Shown one piece after another: positions 46,336-59,827 of a DNA stretch of 64,000 bases (the first letter of the stretch is position 1; each line of letters starts with the position of its first letter). A program made the position numbers and the translations under genes. Where the stretch lies: NCBI GenBank assembly GCA_025200525.1, contig CM045767.1, positions 124,214,862 to 124,278,861 on the forward strand, read 5' to 3'. The notes below the pieces were generated by a model. That model saw nothing but the letters and a program-made list of their open reading frames with translations, was not told the DNA's origin and searched no databases. Source of the DNA: Camellia lanceoleosa. Its lineage: Eukaryota > Streptophyta > Magnoliopsida > Ericales > Theaceae.

Positions 46336-47452
46336 GAAAATTCTACTTACACCACTAATTTAATTCCTTATACTTTCAAAATTTAAATTTTTATATTTAT
46401 TTATTTCATAATTTTTTATAATTCCTTTATCACCCTCCTTCCTAATTTTTCTCCTTCTCTTCAAATACACAATCAAAAAAAAAAAACCCGTAACATACCA
46501 CCATCACCTCCCACCTCCCTTCCTTCCAACTAACAATCAATGCATTCACACAATACCCATTAAAATTTTCAATAAACTCATGTCGGTATGAGCAATCAAA
46601 ATCAACCCATAGATTGAAAAAACACAAAAACATGGATTCAAGAATTATATGTTTATTTTGGGTGAAGGATTAAAAAGCCACTTTTAGCTTTCTACTTTTT
46701 TATACTTTTAAAAAAAATTAAAAAATTAACTTTTAATTAACTTCCCAAAACAATCCAGTATGTATATCCATGTAAAAGATCCTCTAGTGTGAAAAATCTG
46801 AGATTTGTTGTAGGAATTGCTCGATCCAGACATACCCAATTGGAGTGGAAGTTGGAGTGATCAAAAGTGGGATAAATCTTGAAGCATCGGAGGAGCAAAG
46901 AAAGAATCGAAAGTATTTTTGTTTAATTTTGTTTTTGTGATTCTTTTCACTTTTCTCTCTCTCTTTAAACTTTTCAATCTCTCCAAACTTTTCAAATCTC
47001 TCTTATGTTTACTTTCAAACTCCAAGCCTTTTTCTTGGGTTTTTGGATTTCTTGCTTCGAATTAGAGAACTAGGATTTGAAATTAAGTACAAGAGTAGCA
47101 CCGGAATGGGGTTCGATTCGGCGAAGATTTGCTCTGATGATACCAGCAACGACACTCGTCACTTTTCTATAAATCTCTCTAAAGGTTCTTATCTTTGGAC
47201 TCTGTAGATCTATTTTCATTTTTGATGTAGTTTTTGAAGCCGAAGATGAGGTTGGAAGGGATGGTGGTCGAAGGTGATGGTGGTGGGTGGTAGGGGTGTT
47301 TTAAGTTTTTGGTGCAAGGAGAAGAAAGAAAATGAGACAGGTTAGGGACGAAGGTAATAAAAGAATTATAAAAATTATAAAATAAAATAAAAAAATAAAA
47401 ATAAAATTTGAAAATGTAAGAAGTTAAATTGGTGGTGTAAATAGAATTTCTT
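46336..47452. mobile_element. TIR element with gene-like interior (about 1.1 kb)
   Basis: Left end AATTCTACTTACACCACTAA and right end TTGGTGGTGTAAATAGAATT are inverted, pairing on over roughly 60-130 bases. The interior at 46800-47250 is richer in G/C, with a short frame MGFDSAKICSDDTSNDTRHF that I cannot assign. The right terminus with 30 bases of flank is duplicated in tandem (unit about 49 bases, to about 47525). Confidence 0.5.
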
Positions 47453-47949
47453 ATTTTCTAATTATCTAATACAAAATTTGGTGGTGTATGTAGAATTTCT
47501 TATTTTCTAATTATCTAATATAAAATTATATATTCTATCCCCTCCACCAATTAAAACATATGTAGAGCACCACATAGTCTCCCCTTCTACCTATACATGT
47601 TTGGGATTTACTTTTTTTTGGTCATTGTTTTACTAGCTGAATTTTTTTTTTTTTTTTTTTTTTAGAAGTTCAAAAAAATTTTGGTCTCTAGATTCTAAAA
47701 ATAAAAAATTTACCAAAAAAATTCAGGAAAAGCAAATATAAGTAAAAAATAATAGATTTTTTTGAATTTTTGAATTTTTTTTAAAAAAAAAAACATTTTA
47801 GAGACACATAAAGACTGATCGGAAAAATAAAAAAATTTGACATGGTTTTTTTTAAAAAAATCACTAAAAATAAAAAAATATATATATATATTCATAAAAA
47901 GAAGTGGCTTATTTGGGAGATCCCAAACAGTTTTATTTAAATAAAGAAA

Positions 47950-48346
47950 GAATAAATTATATTTTGTTCCATTTATGTTTTCTCATTTTCATTTTTTTTA
48001 TTATTTTGGCCCTTAAAGTTTTTCTTTTTCCACTTTGACCTTTCACATTTTAAGTTTTTTTTAATTTACCCTTAAAGTTAATTTATGTCAAAAATTAAAC
48101 AAAAAATATCACGTTTGTTGCCACGTCATTTAAAAAAAATTATTATATTTAGGTTTAAGTTTAAGTAAGATGTGTAGGTTAAATATAATAATATATTTCA
48201 TATTATGTGGTTGTCAATGTAACATTTTTATGTCTAATTTTAGACAAAAGATAGCTTTAGTAGTAAATTGAAAACAAAAACTAAAACATAAATTGGGGGG
48301 GGGGGGGGGGGGGGTAAAACATAAAAAGGCAAAGTGTAATTTACCC
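47950..48346. mobile_element. Mutator-type MITE with a G20 run
   Basis: GAATAAATTATATTTTGTTC opens and CAAAGTGTAATTTACCC closes it. Flanks are ATAAAGAAA (47941-47949) and ATAAAGGGT (48347-48355), seven of nine matching. It holds an uninterrupted run of 20 G at 48295-48314. Confidence 0.6.
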
Positions 48347-48355
48347 ATAAAGGGT

Positions 48356-50642
48356 AAATAAAATTTTTAAAGGCATCACCGTTGAACAACTTAAGATATT
48401 TGATAACTAAGTTTCGAAATCTAATGTGGTTTTACTTTATTGGTAAATTTATCAACTAATTATACTCAATGATCTCTTTTTTTTCTTTTTTTTTTAATCT
48501 TTTTTATCTACTCGAGATTTGATTTTAAAAAAAAAGAAATTAGAAACACATGAATCGATGATACAACTCTCACACATAATATAGATCTCATATTATTGTA
48601 AATTCCACATCTACGTGAGATAATTGTGTTTGATTTTATAATTGATTTATGTGTAAATTGAAGGATTAATTTAATGGTTAAAATTATCTAGTTATCATAA
48701 GTGATAAGAACCAAGTTGGCTCAAAGTAAAACTTTTTAAACTCTGGGAATAAATTACAAGTTTCACAAAACATATTCATATATATAGCTAAGAATATTTT
48801 CCAGAAGAAACTATTAGGGATAATTTTTTTGTAACAACAATGTGATAATGACAGATTTATAAAGTAGGCAATGAGTGAGCTAAGTTTTCATGCATTCTTT
48901 ATCTTTTTCAGCTTTCATTTGGTCAGATTGAAATGAGTATTCTTTATTTTTTAAGTAATTCTAAATATAAATAAAATGCATCAAGAGAGCTATTCAAGAT
49001 GAGGGTTAAAAAAAAAATACAATTAAAAAAATCAGATAGAAATAGTAATCTTTAAGTTCTTACCGGTGTTCTTGAATATTAAAATTGCAGGAATTTCAAC
49101 TTCTCATGACTTCAATATTTAAACGAGTCTGAACTTAACAAACTTTTGTCGCAAACTAGTAGCTTGTCAAAATTGTAAAGAATTTTTAGACAAAGAAAAA
49201 ACTGAAATATTTCATCAATTTCAACTAAACAAAAGATTCAACATTTTTTTATGGCAAAGATGTCATTTTGCAAAGTCAACCATGTACCCATATCAAAGGG
49301 AAATGCCATAAAAATTCCTACTTTGTTGGCCTCTGATCTAAACATATGAAATATTCTAATCAGGATCACCAACCACATGGCAATAACTTGCTTAAATACT
49401 TTTTCTTTTTTCTTTTTTCTTTTTTATTTGAACTTGATTAAATACTTTGAGCATCTTGGTTTTTATAACCCAAACTGTAATCACAAATTGTATTTAGAGA
49501 CTCAGGCCTTGTTTGGCATGATTTAAAAAAAGTTAAAAAATCAAAAAGTCACTATTTTATTTAAGTCACATCATCTTATTTAAATCACATCACCTCTCTA
49601 ACACATCACTTCAAACCTAATCCATACCCAACTCATATTTTATAAAAAATCAAAAATTACACTTATTTAAATCATCCCAAACCACCTCATATGTAAATAA
49701 TTTAACTTTATCAGGAGGCAATATGTGGGGTATATGATCCAATGCCTTGTGTCAAACCTCACAATAAGGAAACAATCATGGAGTAACTTGTCATTGACTT
49801 TTGTGTAGACACCTTAGTTCTCCCAAAAAAAGGTCAATCAACAATATCAATTAAATTCAGGTCCCCACTTAAATATTTAAGATTTTATTTAACACCAATG
49901 CCAAGAATATGCTATAGGAACACCAAGTGGATCACAGAAAAGAAAAATGATTCGTAGTACTAAAAATATGGGTACTAATGCCCTTAATTTTTATTTTGGG
50001 TAATTTTTTTTTTTTTCTTTTTTTTTTTTGCCTTAACTGTTTTTCTGTTTTTTCATTTTAGGAATTTCGGGGCATTAGTGCCCCCAATTTCGGGGCACTA
50101 ATCGGAGCTGCACAGAAAATGCATTAACGGGCTGAGATAATTTTTGAATGTGAATCCTACCATAACTGAGTTTATTCTCATTCATCCTTTATATTTTCTA
50201 TGAATCATTTAGTGATCCACTGTGTTCCTACTAGTATTGTAGCTCAAAAAATAAATTTAGTTTTACATAATTTGACTTTAAAGTTATGAGACTCTCACAA
50301 GTAGTGGCAAAGTCAGTTATGGTTGAAGGGGTCACGTGCCCCTAAAGATTTGATAATTAGATTACTACTCTTATATATAAAGATTCTATATTATTTATCT
50401 CCAATAAAATTATAATATTATCCCTCCGTAAATCATGCAAAAAAATTTATATCTAAAAAATTAATAATGTTTTATTATTCATTTTGTACACTGTTAGCTA
50501 ACATCTCAAAGTAAGAATTGAATCAATTGGTAATTTATTTTCCATTATAGAATTTGTTTAGTTGGTTATTTCTTTTTATTAATTGAATTGATAGTGTTGA
50601 ACTTAGCAATTGTAACTTTAGTTCTTTATTTATCCATATTAT
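48356..50642. other. AT-rich intergenic DNA
   Basis: No gene. A MITE-like segment at about 49505-49690 has ends GGCCTTGTTTGGCATGATTT and AAATCATCCCAAACCACC. Near 50060-50105 CGGGGCATTAGTGCCCC forms a small palindrome and pairs with GGGTACTAATGCCC at about 49968. Confidence 0.45.
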
Positions 50643-53106
50643 TGTCGCGACCCAAATTCGCCCCTAAGAGTTTAGCCTCGTAACCGACTAGTAATCTGTG
50701 ATTACCAAAGGTCTGTTTGACAGTAGTAATAATTAAACAATAAAAGGGGGGTCATGATGTCCAATGAGCTGTGAAGACTTAAATGAACATACATCCTCTA
50801 TATATGTATATATACCAAGGCACACATAAGATCGAGTCCATGTCCATCATATACTTAAAAGCTCAAGTCCAAAACATCCAAGACATATTAGGGAGTAGAA
50901 TTCCCAAGCCAAAAAAAAAAACATAAACATGTACTTAGACATTAAACATCTCTCCAAAAAGGGGTGGAAAGAGATCACCCAAAAAGCCTTAACATCAATG
51001 GATTGAAGTCTCGTAGTGAGACGCAACGGGTTGGCTTGACAAAACAAATTTGGGTCAACGCTGCTAGCTCCGCTCAGGTGCCTGGTCACCTACATACATA
51101 TATATAAACAATGAGCTAAAGCCCAGTGCATAACAAATGCGTAAAGGGGTTAAAAACAAATGTCCCTTTAGTGTTTGAAACAATCATTTGCATCAGTAAA
51201 CCATTTAATTGATCAATATTTCATAATTCCAAATCCTATTTATCACATAGGAATTATAGTAATCATACGTGGTACATCCAATAGCTAAACAGTACAGTAG
51301 GTCTTAAAAAACCAAGCAGTCAATTGATGGTCATCATATCAGTAAACAGTAGTTTCAACATTGGAGCTGACAGAGATCTCTATAACAGTAACATCAGTAG
51401 CAATAATTGTAACGGTAATAGTAACTTGCTATGGATGCCACGAGTATAGTTCATAAAATAGGACAAACATTCATTCAGTAAACAATATCGTTTAGAAAGC
51501 AGTACAATTAATCATTCAGAAAATAATTATAATTTAACATAATTTTACAATATTGTTACTCACAGTGTATACAAGCGTGTTATTCAACTTCCTTGAGGCG
51601 CCAGAACTTACACAGTACGTAATCTAACGATACTAAATTACACACTTAATTGATAACTTTGTCCTTTCTATTTGTTTTGGTGTGGTTCTACTTCATTATC
51701 CTCATTATGATGTCTTAATCATGGCCTAGGATTGCCTAGGATGGAATGAGGATACAAAAATGTACTTGAAAATACTTTTCAAAACTTGCTGAAAACAGAG
51801 GTCGCGCTCGAGCGGACATACCGAATGTGAATGGTTGCTGGAGCGCACACTACTTCGCTCGAGCGATCTGGAAAATACGAAAAAGTTCTGGTTGCATGCA
51901 ATTTCCGCTTGATGCTCGCTCGAGTGTAAGACACAAGTCCTCACTCGAGCGCAACTCTTGTCGCTCGAGCGTGGTTCAAAATACGCAAACTTCTGAGAGC
52001 ATGCAATTTACGCTCAAGCCAACCTTTTCTCACTCAAGCGGAAGTGTGAAAATGTAAACGGTCGCTCGAGCGTGAAATCCTTCGCTTGAGCGTAGAGGCA
52101 AAATTCTGGATTTTCTAGATTTGCCTCCAAATTGCAAACCTTGAATTCAACACTTCAAAACTCATCCTTTTGGGACAAAATTCTGGAAAATACTAAGAAA
52201 CTCACAAAACATCATAATTTAAAGATCATTTCATGAAATCAAAGCCCAAAAGCATGTTAATTGTACACAAATTCAACTTAAACTTTATGAATGTTTCAAG
52301 AATATAACATGCATGAATTCTCTTGAACTCCATCACTTCAAAACATGATCAAACTTGGCAAATTGATAGAAAACATGATGAATTCCCAAAACATAGGTGA
52401 GATGAACACATGCATGAAAGAATTCTTTGAAATCATGCCCAATTTGTGAAGAAATGAACATACATGCATGGTATTGCTCAATTCTAGTGCAATTCCCTCA
52501 TGAATTCACCTAATTCACTTGAAGTCTTGTAGAGTCTAACTCAATTACACAATTAAGAGTTTGATTCCTTACCTAGAGACTTGAATTCACAAGAGTTGAA
52601 GTTGAAACTCTCAAATCTTCATCAAATGACAATAATTCCTAGCAATTATCTTTTATCCCAACTTTGATCTCAATTTTCCTTCCCTCTCCTTCTCTCCCAT
52701 GTTTTGCTTGTTTGAGCCACAAAATGAGGGATTGAAAATGTATTTTCCTAGTCTTGACTCAACAATTTGCCTTATATAGGCTTGGGCAAAAATATAATTA
52801 TTTATTGATCAAGTACATCTTAAATTATTTTAATTTAATCGTTCCGAACCGAATTTCAATTAAACCCACCATAAAATTCTATAAATCCTAATTAACATAT
52901 AAATCAAGTCAATTTCTGAATCGGATGCCGATAAGGCCTTCAATTCGCAAATCGAAATTAAAACATGAACAGATCTTTCTACATCAAACAGATAAAAATG
53001 CATTTAAAGCAACACACTCATGTAATTAATTTAGGATTTCGTCTTAATCATTTACTTAGCATGCTTAATAATAAATTAGCATTAATCATGGGTCGAAGTT
53101 GTTACA
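50643..53106. mobile_element. Probable solo LTR (2464 bp)
   Basis: Starts TGTCGCGACCCAAATTCG and ends GGGTCGAAGTTGTTACA, giving TG...CA ends with a short inverted TGT-CGACCC match. Flanked by ATTAT (50638-50642) and ATTGT (53107-53111), a 5-bp duplication with one mismatch. The length and the TGTCRCGACCC start resemble chromovirus (Tekay/Del) LTRs. No coding domain lies on either side, so a solo LTR left by recombination fits best. Confidence 0.65.
51807..52090. repeat. CTCGAG palindrome cluster 2
   Basis: CTCGAG at 51807, 51858, 51919, 51944, 51964 and 52065. Decayed CTCAAG at 52013 and 52033 and CTTGAG at 52085. Most lie in CGCTCGAGCG. A longer module with GCATGCAATTT(C/A)CGCT is repeated at about 51894 and 51998. 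Confidence 0.88.
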
Positions 53107-53111
53107 ATTGT

Positions 53112-55620
53112 TGAGTTAATAGAGTTTAGTTATAGATTTATAAGTCACATTAATATAAATTTCATGATAATTATAATATCATATCTTTCCAATTGACAAA
53201 AAATAACTTAAAAACTGTATAAGTTTGATAATATATCATTATTATTTGTTAGAGGGAGAAAAAAAAATAATATTGTGATTAATGTGTGCTTCCTCTACTT
53301 TGAATTTTTGGTTCTGCCACTACTTATAAATTATTGAGGTAGCACATATTTGAGTGGGTTGCTTATGTGTCTGGTTAGGGAAACCAGTCCCAAATAAAAT
53401 CAAGTTAATCCTAGTTCAAGAATAAATTTTAGTTTTTGATTTTTGAGGAATTTTGATTTTTGAGAAATTTTGATTTTTAGTGAACATTTAAGTTCACGTA
53501 GTTTGTAACTACACACAATGAAATAGGTTACCTATATATCTGAATAAAAAACAACTCTGAATTAGAATAAAGTCAGTTGTAGTTCTAAAAATAAAATTTG
53601 GGTTTTAATTTAGTAGGTAAGTGACCCAACATTTGATTTGGGGGAACATTTAGGTTCACAAAAGCAACATGACTAGACTAATTTTTTTTTTTTTATAAGT
53701 TATCCATTTGGCAACTTCAAATTTTAACTTAAAAATTAAAAAGTTATTAAAAAAGTCAAGAAAGTCAATAAATTATATTTTAAAAAAAATTAAAATAGCA
53801 TTTGATTAAGTCTTGGAATCATAATTTTAATAAAAAAAAAATTCAAAATTCTTTTTAAAACTCATAACCAAACACACAATTCAAAACTCTTTTTAAAACT
53901 CATAACTAAATTCTTTTCAAAACTCTTTTCAAAATTTTATTTTAAAAACAAAAAATAAAAATTCAAAAAAATATATTTTCTTAGTTTGTTCTTTTAAATT
54001 ATTTTTATCTTTTATTTTTTTGATTTTTTTTTTTTGGGAAATATTTTTTTTTATTTTTGAAGAAACATATTTTTATTTTTTCAAAAAATATTTTGTTATT
54101 TTTTTAAGTATTGGCCAAATAATTTGTTATGTTTTAGATGTATATATGAACAATCCAAATTTTTTTACATTTAAAAAAAATATATATATTTAAAAAATTA
54201 AAATATTTAAAATAAAAAATAAAAATTATATATTTAAAATAAAAACAAAATTTTTTATTTTTAAATATTTAAAAAAATACAACACACAAATGTAGTAGAT
54301 ACGGCGATATTAAAAAAAAATATTTACCCTAAAAAATAAAATTAAGAAAATTTGTAAATATTTAAAAAAAATCCAAAATAATTTTAAAATATAACTCAAA
54401 ACTTTTTTCAAAACTCATAACTAAACAAGTGTTCTCTTTTAAAACTCATTTCAAAAACTTATCTTTCAAGATACAACTCTACATTCAAATCACAATTTTA
54501 AAACTAAAAGTTAAAAATTCTCTTATGTCTCTACTTTTACACTCTTTTCATAAAAAGTAAAAAATCATTTTAAACCTACTAATTTTTTTTCTATTGATAC
54601 GTAAAGTAAGGGGTTGTTTGGGGTGTCCTAAATAAGTACACTTTTTTTTTTTGGACTAAAAAGTTGAGGAAAAAATATGATTATTTGGGTTAACTTTTTG
54701 ACTTTTTATAAAAAAATTATATAAATTAGTTTATAGGAGAAGGTAGGAAGAGTAGCAGTACGGCCAACCGTCTTGGGCAGAGACATTTGACATAAGAAAT
54801 GGTTGCCTCATTTATGACATTGCATTGGATTGTGATGTTCAGCCTGTGGAGGTCCACCACGAGTCCTTTTTGCTAATCAAAACCGTTAAATGTGTAGAAC
54901 TCGTTGAGTATTATATAAATATAAAAAATCACGTTGATCGGATATCGATAGCTATCTGATCGGATTAATTTTTTTTTCAACTGTTAACTATAACACCATC
55001 CTTTTTTTTTTACAAAACTGATTTGATCATATAGTTAGCCATATCCGATCGATATTATATTTTACAGGCATATAGTACTCGACGAGTTCTACACATTGAA
55101 CGATTCAGATTATCAAAACGGGACTCATGATCCCCCCATGGGCCAAACAACCGCGTGCTTTTTGTGCAATATGGCTGTACAATTTTTTCAAAAAAATTAG
55201 TTTCACCTGTGGGACATCATACGAGTTTTATTATTTTTTGTGTAAAATTAATTTTTTTATTATTTTTTTGGTGAATAGTAATAACTTTTTAATTTTTTTT
55301 ATAACTTTTTAATTTTTTAAATTATTTTAAAGATGCCAAACCAGGCCAAGTCTGAAGCAGAATCAACTCAACCTAGTTCATGAAAGAAGTTTGGAATTTG
55401 GTATGATTTTATTTTGACAAGGCAAAAATCGTCCAAAGTTTTTTTATTCTAATCAATTTAATCCACAAATGAATTTTTTTATACCACTGTAATTCTGCCC
55501 ATTGAAGCTTGCTGGACAGAGGCCTGTAAAAGGGCTTTCAAAAAGTTTTTTTTATTATTTATTTTTACAGCTGTGGTTCGGCCTCGAACTGGGCCCCCGA
55601 ATCCCCGAATAGCCATTTTA

Positions 55621-55657
<37 letters not shown>

Positions 55658-56785
55658 AAAAAAGAAAACAGATTCCATAAAAGGAAATTAAGAGGATTAG
55701 GGGAAACTTTTTTTGAGGTCCAAAACATTTTTGTTATTTTTATTACCGGGGGTTGGGTTATAAAACTAGAATTTAATGTTTTATACGGCTCAAAGTTAGG
55801 TGTGGACGTCGTGTTGTGTTCGTATTCATGTCGTGTTATTTTAGATTTGTGTTAGAATTATCTCAATACTAACTTGACTTAATTATTATTTCGTATTATC
55901 TTGTCATGTCATTTTCAGTTCTCGTCGTGTTAATGTGTCATGTTAAAAAATTTTACTATTAACTAAAAATATCAAATGTATGAAAAAAAAATTAAAAAAA
56001 TTTTCACAAGTTAAATTTAATGAAACTAATTTCTAGTAAATGAAATTATTTATAAAAATATTTGATTTCAATTTGATTTTATTTTCTTAATTTATAAAAA
56101 TTATATTTTAGATTAACTCAAATAATAGATTAAAAAATACATTAAGTTCAATTAAAAGCAAAAATAAGGCCTATATTAAACTTAAAATCATATTTTACAT
56201 TTTTTTTAAATAAATTGAATGTAATTACATAAGAGATTAGAAAAATATCTACAATTTAGTGAAAAAATATTGAAATGTGTAACTAATTCTTCATTATACA
56301 TGTTACATGTCAGATTCGTGTTATATAGATTTGACATTAATCCGACCTATTTAATATTCGTGTTATTGAGCCGTGTCATATACATGTTCATGTCAAAAAA
56401 TAATCAATCCCAACCTACTAATTTTGTGTATGATTTGAGTCATATTATCGTGTTGTGTCACAAATTTCTACTGGAAATATGGGTTTTGCTAAAACCCAAT
56501 TATGGTACTCAGTGCCAGTGGTTGCAATTATGGGCCATACTAGGCTTTTTTTAAGGCCCTTAAGACAAATACTGGGCTTTAAGTTGCGGTCTTTGAAAAC
56601 CATTGATTAGCCCTTTCATTGGGCCACATTAAAGGCTGTACAATTGACTTTTGTCATGGACTGTACATTTTCAATGGACCGTCCAGTAGCTTTTGTGGCA
56701 GTTAAAACAGTATTCAAATTTTTTTGAGTAAATTACATTAAGGCTTCCTTAAATTATAATTTATTTGCACTTTATCTCTTAAATT
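53112..56785. other. AT-rich intergenic DNA
   Basis: No gene. Long A or T tracts (for example A at 55627-55655). Repeated AAAACTCATAACCAAACAC words at about 53850-54440 suggest decayed MITE ends. 55800-56460 holds repeated CGTGTTNTGTTCGTGT-type words common in plant repeats. Confidence 0.45.
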
Positions 56786-56794
56786 TTAAAACTT

Positions 56795-57286
56795 AGGGTA
56801 AATTATACCTACACCTCTTACGATTTGGATTTAATACATATCATCCCTTGATATTTGAAAAATTACAATGACCCCCCTTGCCTGTATAATTATTTAGATG
56901 GAATTAATGTTGGTATCAAAAGATATTTTTGCCCCTGAACCTTTACATACTAAAATTAATAAAATAATATAAATATTTTGTTACTAGGGTTTCAAAGAAA
57001 ATGATAGTTGTTGTGATTGGACCATTTTCTTTATAGTATATTGGTAGTTTTAAATAAGATATAAGGTTACAAAAGACTTTTTAAGGCCCCATAGGGCAAT
57101 TCAGTCACTTTTCCTTACTTTTTGTTTATGTCATCAAGATTCTCTTAATAGGTCTAACGTCCACTTCACGGAGGGGGGTTTGTGAAATAAGACTATTAAC
57201 CACAGAGGTGAAAATATAATTGTCAGAATATCAGGAGGGTGGGATGTAATTGGACCAAACCTCAGGGGTTGTTAGTGTAATTTATC
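56795..57286. mobile_element. Mutator-type MITE (492 bp)
   Basis: AGGGTAAATTATACCTACAC opens and GTTAGTGTAATTTATC closes it, with inverted pairing through ACGATTTGG/CCAAACCTC. Flanked by TTAAAACTT at 56786-56794 and 57287-57295, a perfect 9-bp target duplication. The ends resemble those of the Pack-MULE and the MITE at 14030, suggesting one superfamily. Confidence 0.88.
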
Positions 57287-57296
57287 TTAAAACTTC

Positions 57297-57524
57297 GGCC
57301 TCGTTTGGGAACAGACTATTTTACTAACTTTTTGATTTTTTGGCTAAAATATAAGGTAAAAAAAATTAGTATGTTTGGAATGACTTTTTGATTTTTTAAG
57401 GAAATATGTGAAAAAAATAGAAAGAAAAATGGATCTTTGACTTTTCGATATAGGTTATAATTTTTTTGATTTTTTTAATAACATTTTGGCTTTAGGCTAA
57501 AAATGTTACATGCCAAACGAGGCC
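57297..57524. mobile_element. MITE with GGCCTCGTTTGG ends (228 bp)
   Basis: GGCCTCGTTTGG and CCAAACGAGGCC are perfect 12-bp inverted ends. The interior repeats TTTTTGATTTTTT. It starts one base after the target duplication of the neighbouring MITE. No clear duplication of its own. Confidence 0.75.
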
Positions 57525-59827
57525 TTGATAATTAATCACCTCAAACTATTATCTTTATTATACTTAATCTAACGGTTCACATTATCGCATCAGAATTCAA
57601 AAACTACCCTTCCTTGTTATATAGATTATACTTAAACTTTCCGTTAAGATTTTGTTAGGAATTTAAACCAAATTAAGTCATTTGTGAAACACATGACACA
57701 CTTATTGATTTTTAGGACAATAATATATGTTGCACTTTATCTCCCTTATCTTAGTAGCAAAATGCAAATAGAATCACTAGATATAGACATTATTACTCTA
57801 AAAATTTAATAAATGTGTCATATACTGTACACATGATTAGATTTTGTATAAATCTCTAATATAATCCCAACAGAAATAGTTAACTATAACAAGATGATAA
57901 TTCAAGGTGATTAGCTACTGAGTTTTGAAATTTCAGGAACAAAATATAAAAGGAGATTTAGTCAAAACCTCCTCATAATAAAACTTTAATACATTAAGGA
58001 TAACCACAAAAAGTTTTCCTTAAAAGTCCAACACATACCACTATTATCAAAATATTAAATTTTAAAATAATATAACTTTTGATCTACATATCGGTTTTTA
58101 ATAAAATTAATATTTTAAAATTCTCTCATCAAAATTTATAAAATAAGATCCATGTTGACTATGAAATTCTAAAAAAATAAAATAAAAATTATTGTCGTTG
58201 AAATTAATGTAAACAGTAACATGTTATTTTGTCTCACAAAGAAGATGTTACTCTGACAATATTATTCAAGAAAAAAAAAAGATATTTTATTTTATCCTTC
58301 CGCAATTGTACGTCTCTTCCTTAGAGGGTTTATGAAGTAAAATAAAGGATAAACTTCCAATAGGTCCTACTTTTGAGACTTATTATTCATTAAGTCCTAT
58401 TGATAAATTTATTAAGGATAAAGATAAATTTATCATTTTTTATTTTATGAATAAATTTATAGTGATAAATTTATCGCCTTTTTTTGTTTTTATGAATAAA
58501 TTTATAGTGATAAATTTATCAATCTCTTATTTTTATAGTGTTAAATTTATTAGTTAGGTCCTCAGGTAAATAAGTCTAGTTAATAGACCTACACATAAGT
58601 ACTCCTAAAATAAATTGGGATATCATTTTTACTAAACAAGGGTCCAATAGATGGATTTTGGCTAAATTTTTCAAATATAAATGAGTTATAGTTTAAGAAG
58701 ATTTATTATAATTTATTAAATATTTTTTTTTTTGTTAAGTTTTTTTTTTGTTAAGTTTGGATTTATTTATTTTATTTTAGTACACTATCGAGCGCTTTTC
58801 TTCGAGCAAATAGTCCAAAACGTTTTTAATAAATTATGTGAAGGTTTATGCAAAACAAAGTATAGAGATGATAAAATTGAATTTTCTTTAACGTCTCTTT
58901 CAAAATCTATTTATCCTACTTGATGTAGTGATTTTCTTTCAAATAGGTTTTTTTTTTCTTACTGTTTGCAAAATGTTTTGCAAAAGAGAACTCAGTTTTT
59001 CTGTTTTTTTTTTTTTTTCAATGGAGAGAAGAAGAAAGAGATGGGAAAAGAAAATATGTTGAAAACAGATTTTGAGGTTGTTTGGCATTCAGTGACTAAC
59101 TAGAGAAGACTATGTGGCCACAGCTTTCCTCGAAAATTATTGTTTGCTATTGAATTTTGAATATATATATATATATATATCATTTTATACATAAAATGGC
59201 TCAAAGATAAAAAAAAAAAAAAATGTCATTCTTCTTCCATCTTGAATTCTCTTTCTATTTTACACCAAAAAACTTATTGATCTTATTAGAAATTGCTTCT
59301 ATGGTATTTAAATTTTTATGTATATATAATTTATATATATCATATTATACATACATGTATATTTTGTGTATATGGTGAATTTTTATTTTTTTTGGCCCTC
59401 CGTAATGAAATCTTCCCCCCTGCTGGCATTGTTTATCGACTAACTTATAGATTTTTTATTTTTTTTATTTTTATTTTTATGAAGAGGGTCTATATCATAT
59501 TATTTAGCACAATTTTTATTTATAACTTATTATGTAAAAAAGCTTAAATAAGCTTTAAAAAAAATTATCTAAAAGTTAGGGGCAAAATACTTTTGGCTTC
59601 TGTTGGCCTTGCTTGATGTAATTTACTATAAATTAAAAGTTGATAATAAAAAAGTAGAAACTAAAAGTACTCATTTTTCAATTTTCAAATTATCATCTTA
59701 TTTAAGTTATCAAAAAACTAGGACCCAAAATTGATCAAGAATGTGCATGCGTGGTAGAAATTAAATTGATGAAATGTGAGTCCAAGAATGAAGTATATTT
59801 GAACCATGGATTCTTATTTTTGGATTC
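57525..59827. other. AT-rich intergenic DNA
   Basis: No gene. A tandem duplication of about 57 bases carries TATGAATAAATTTATAGTGA at about 58445-58530. (TA)n at about 59161-59180, and several poly-T runs. Confidence 0.45.

Noticed and set aside
51827..52057. ORFs through the CTCGAG cluster
   Set aside because: Both strands are open because the palindromic repeat lacks stops; not a gene signal.
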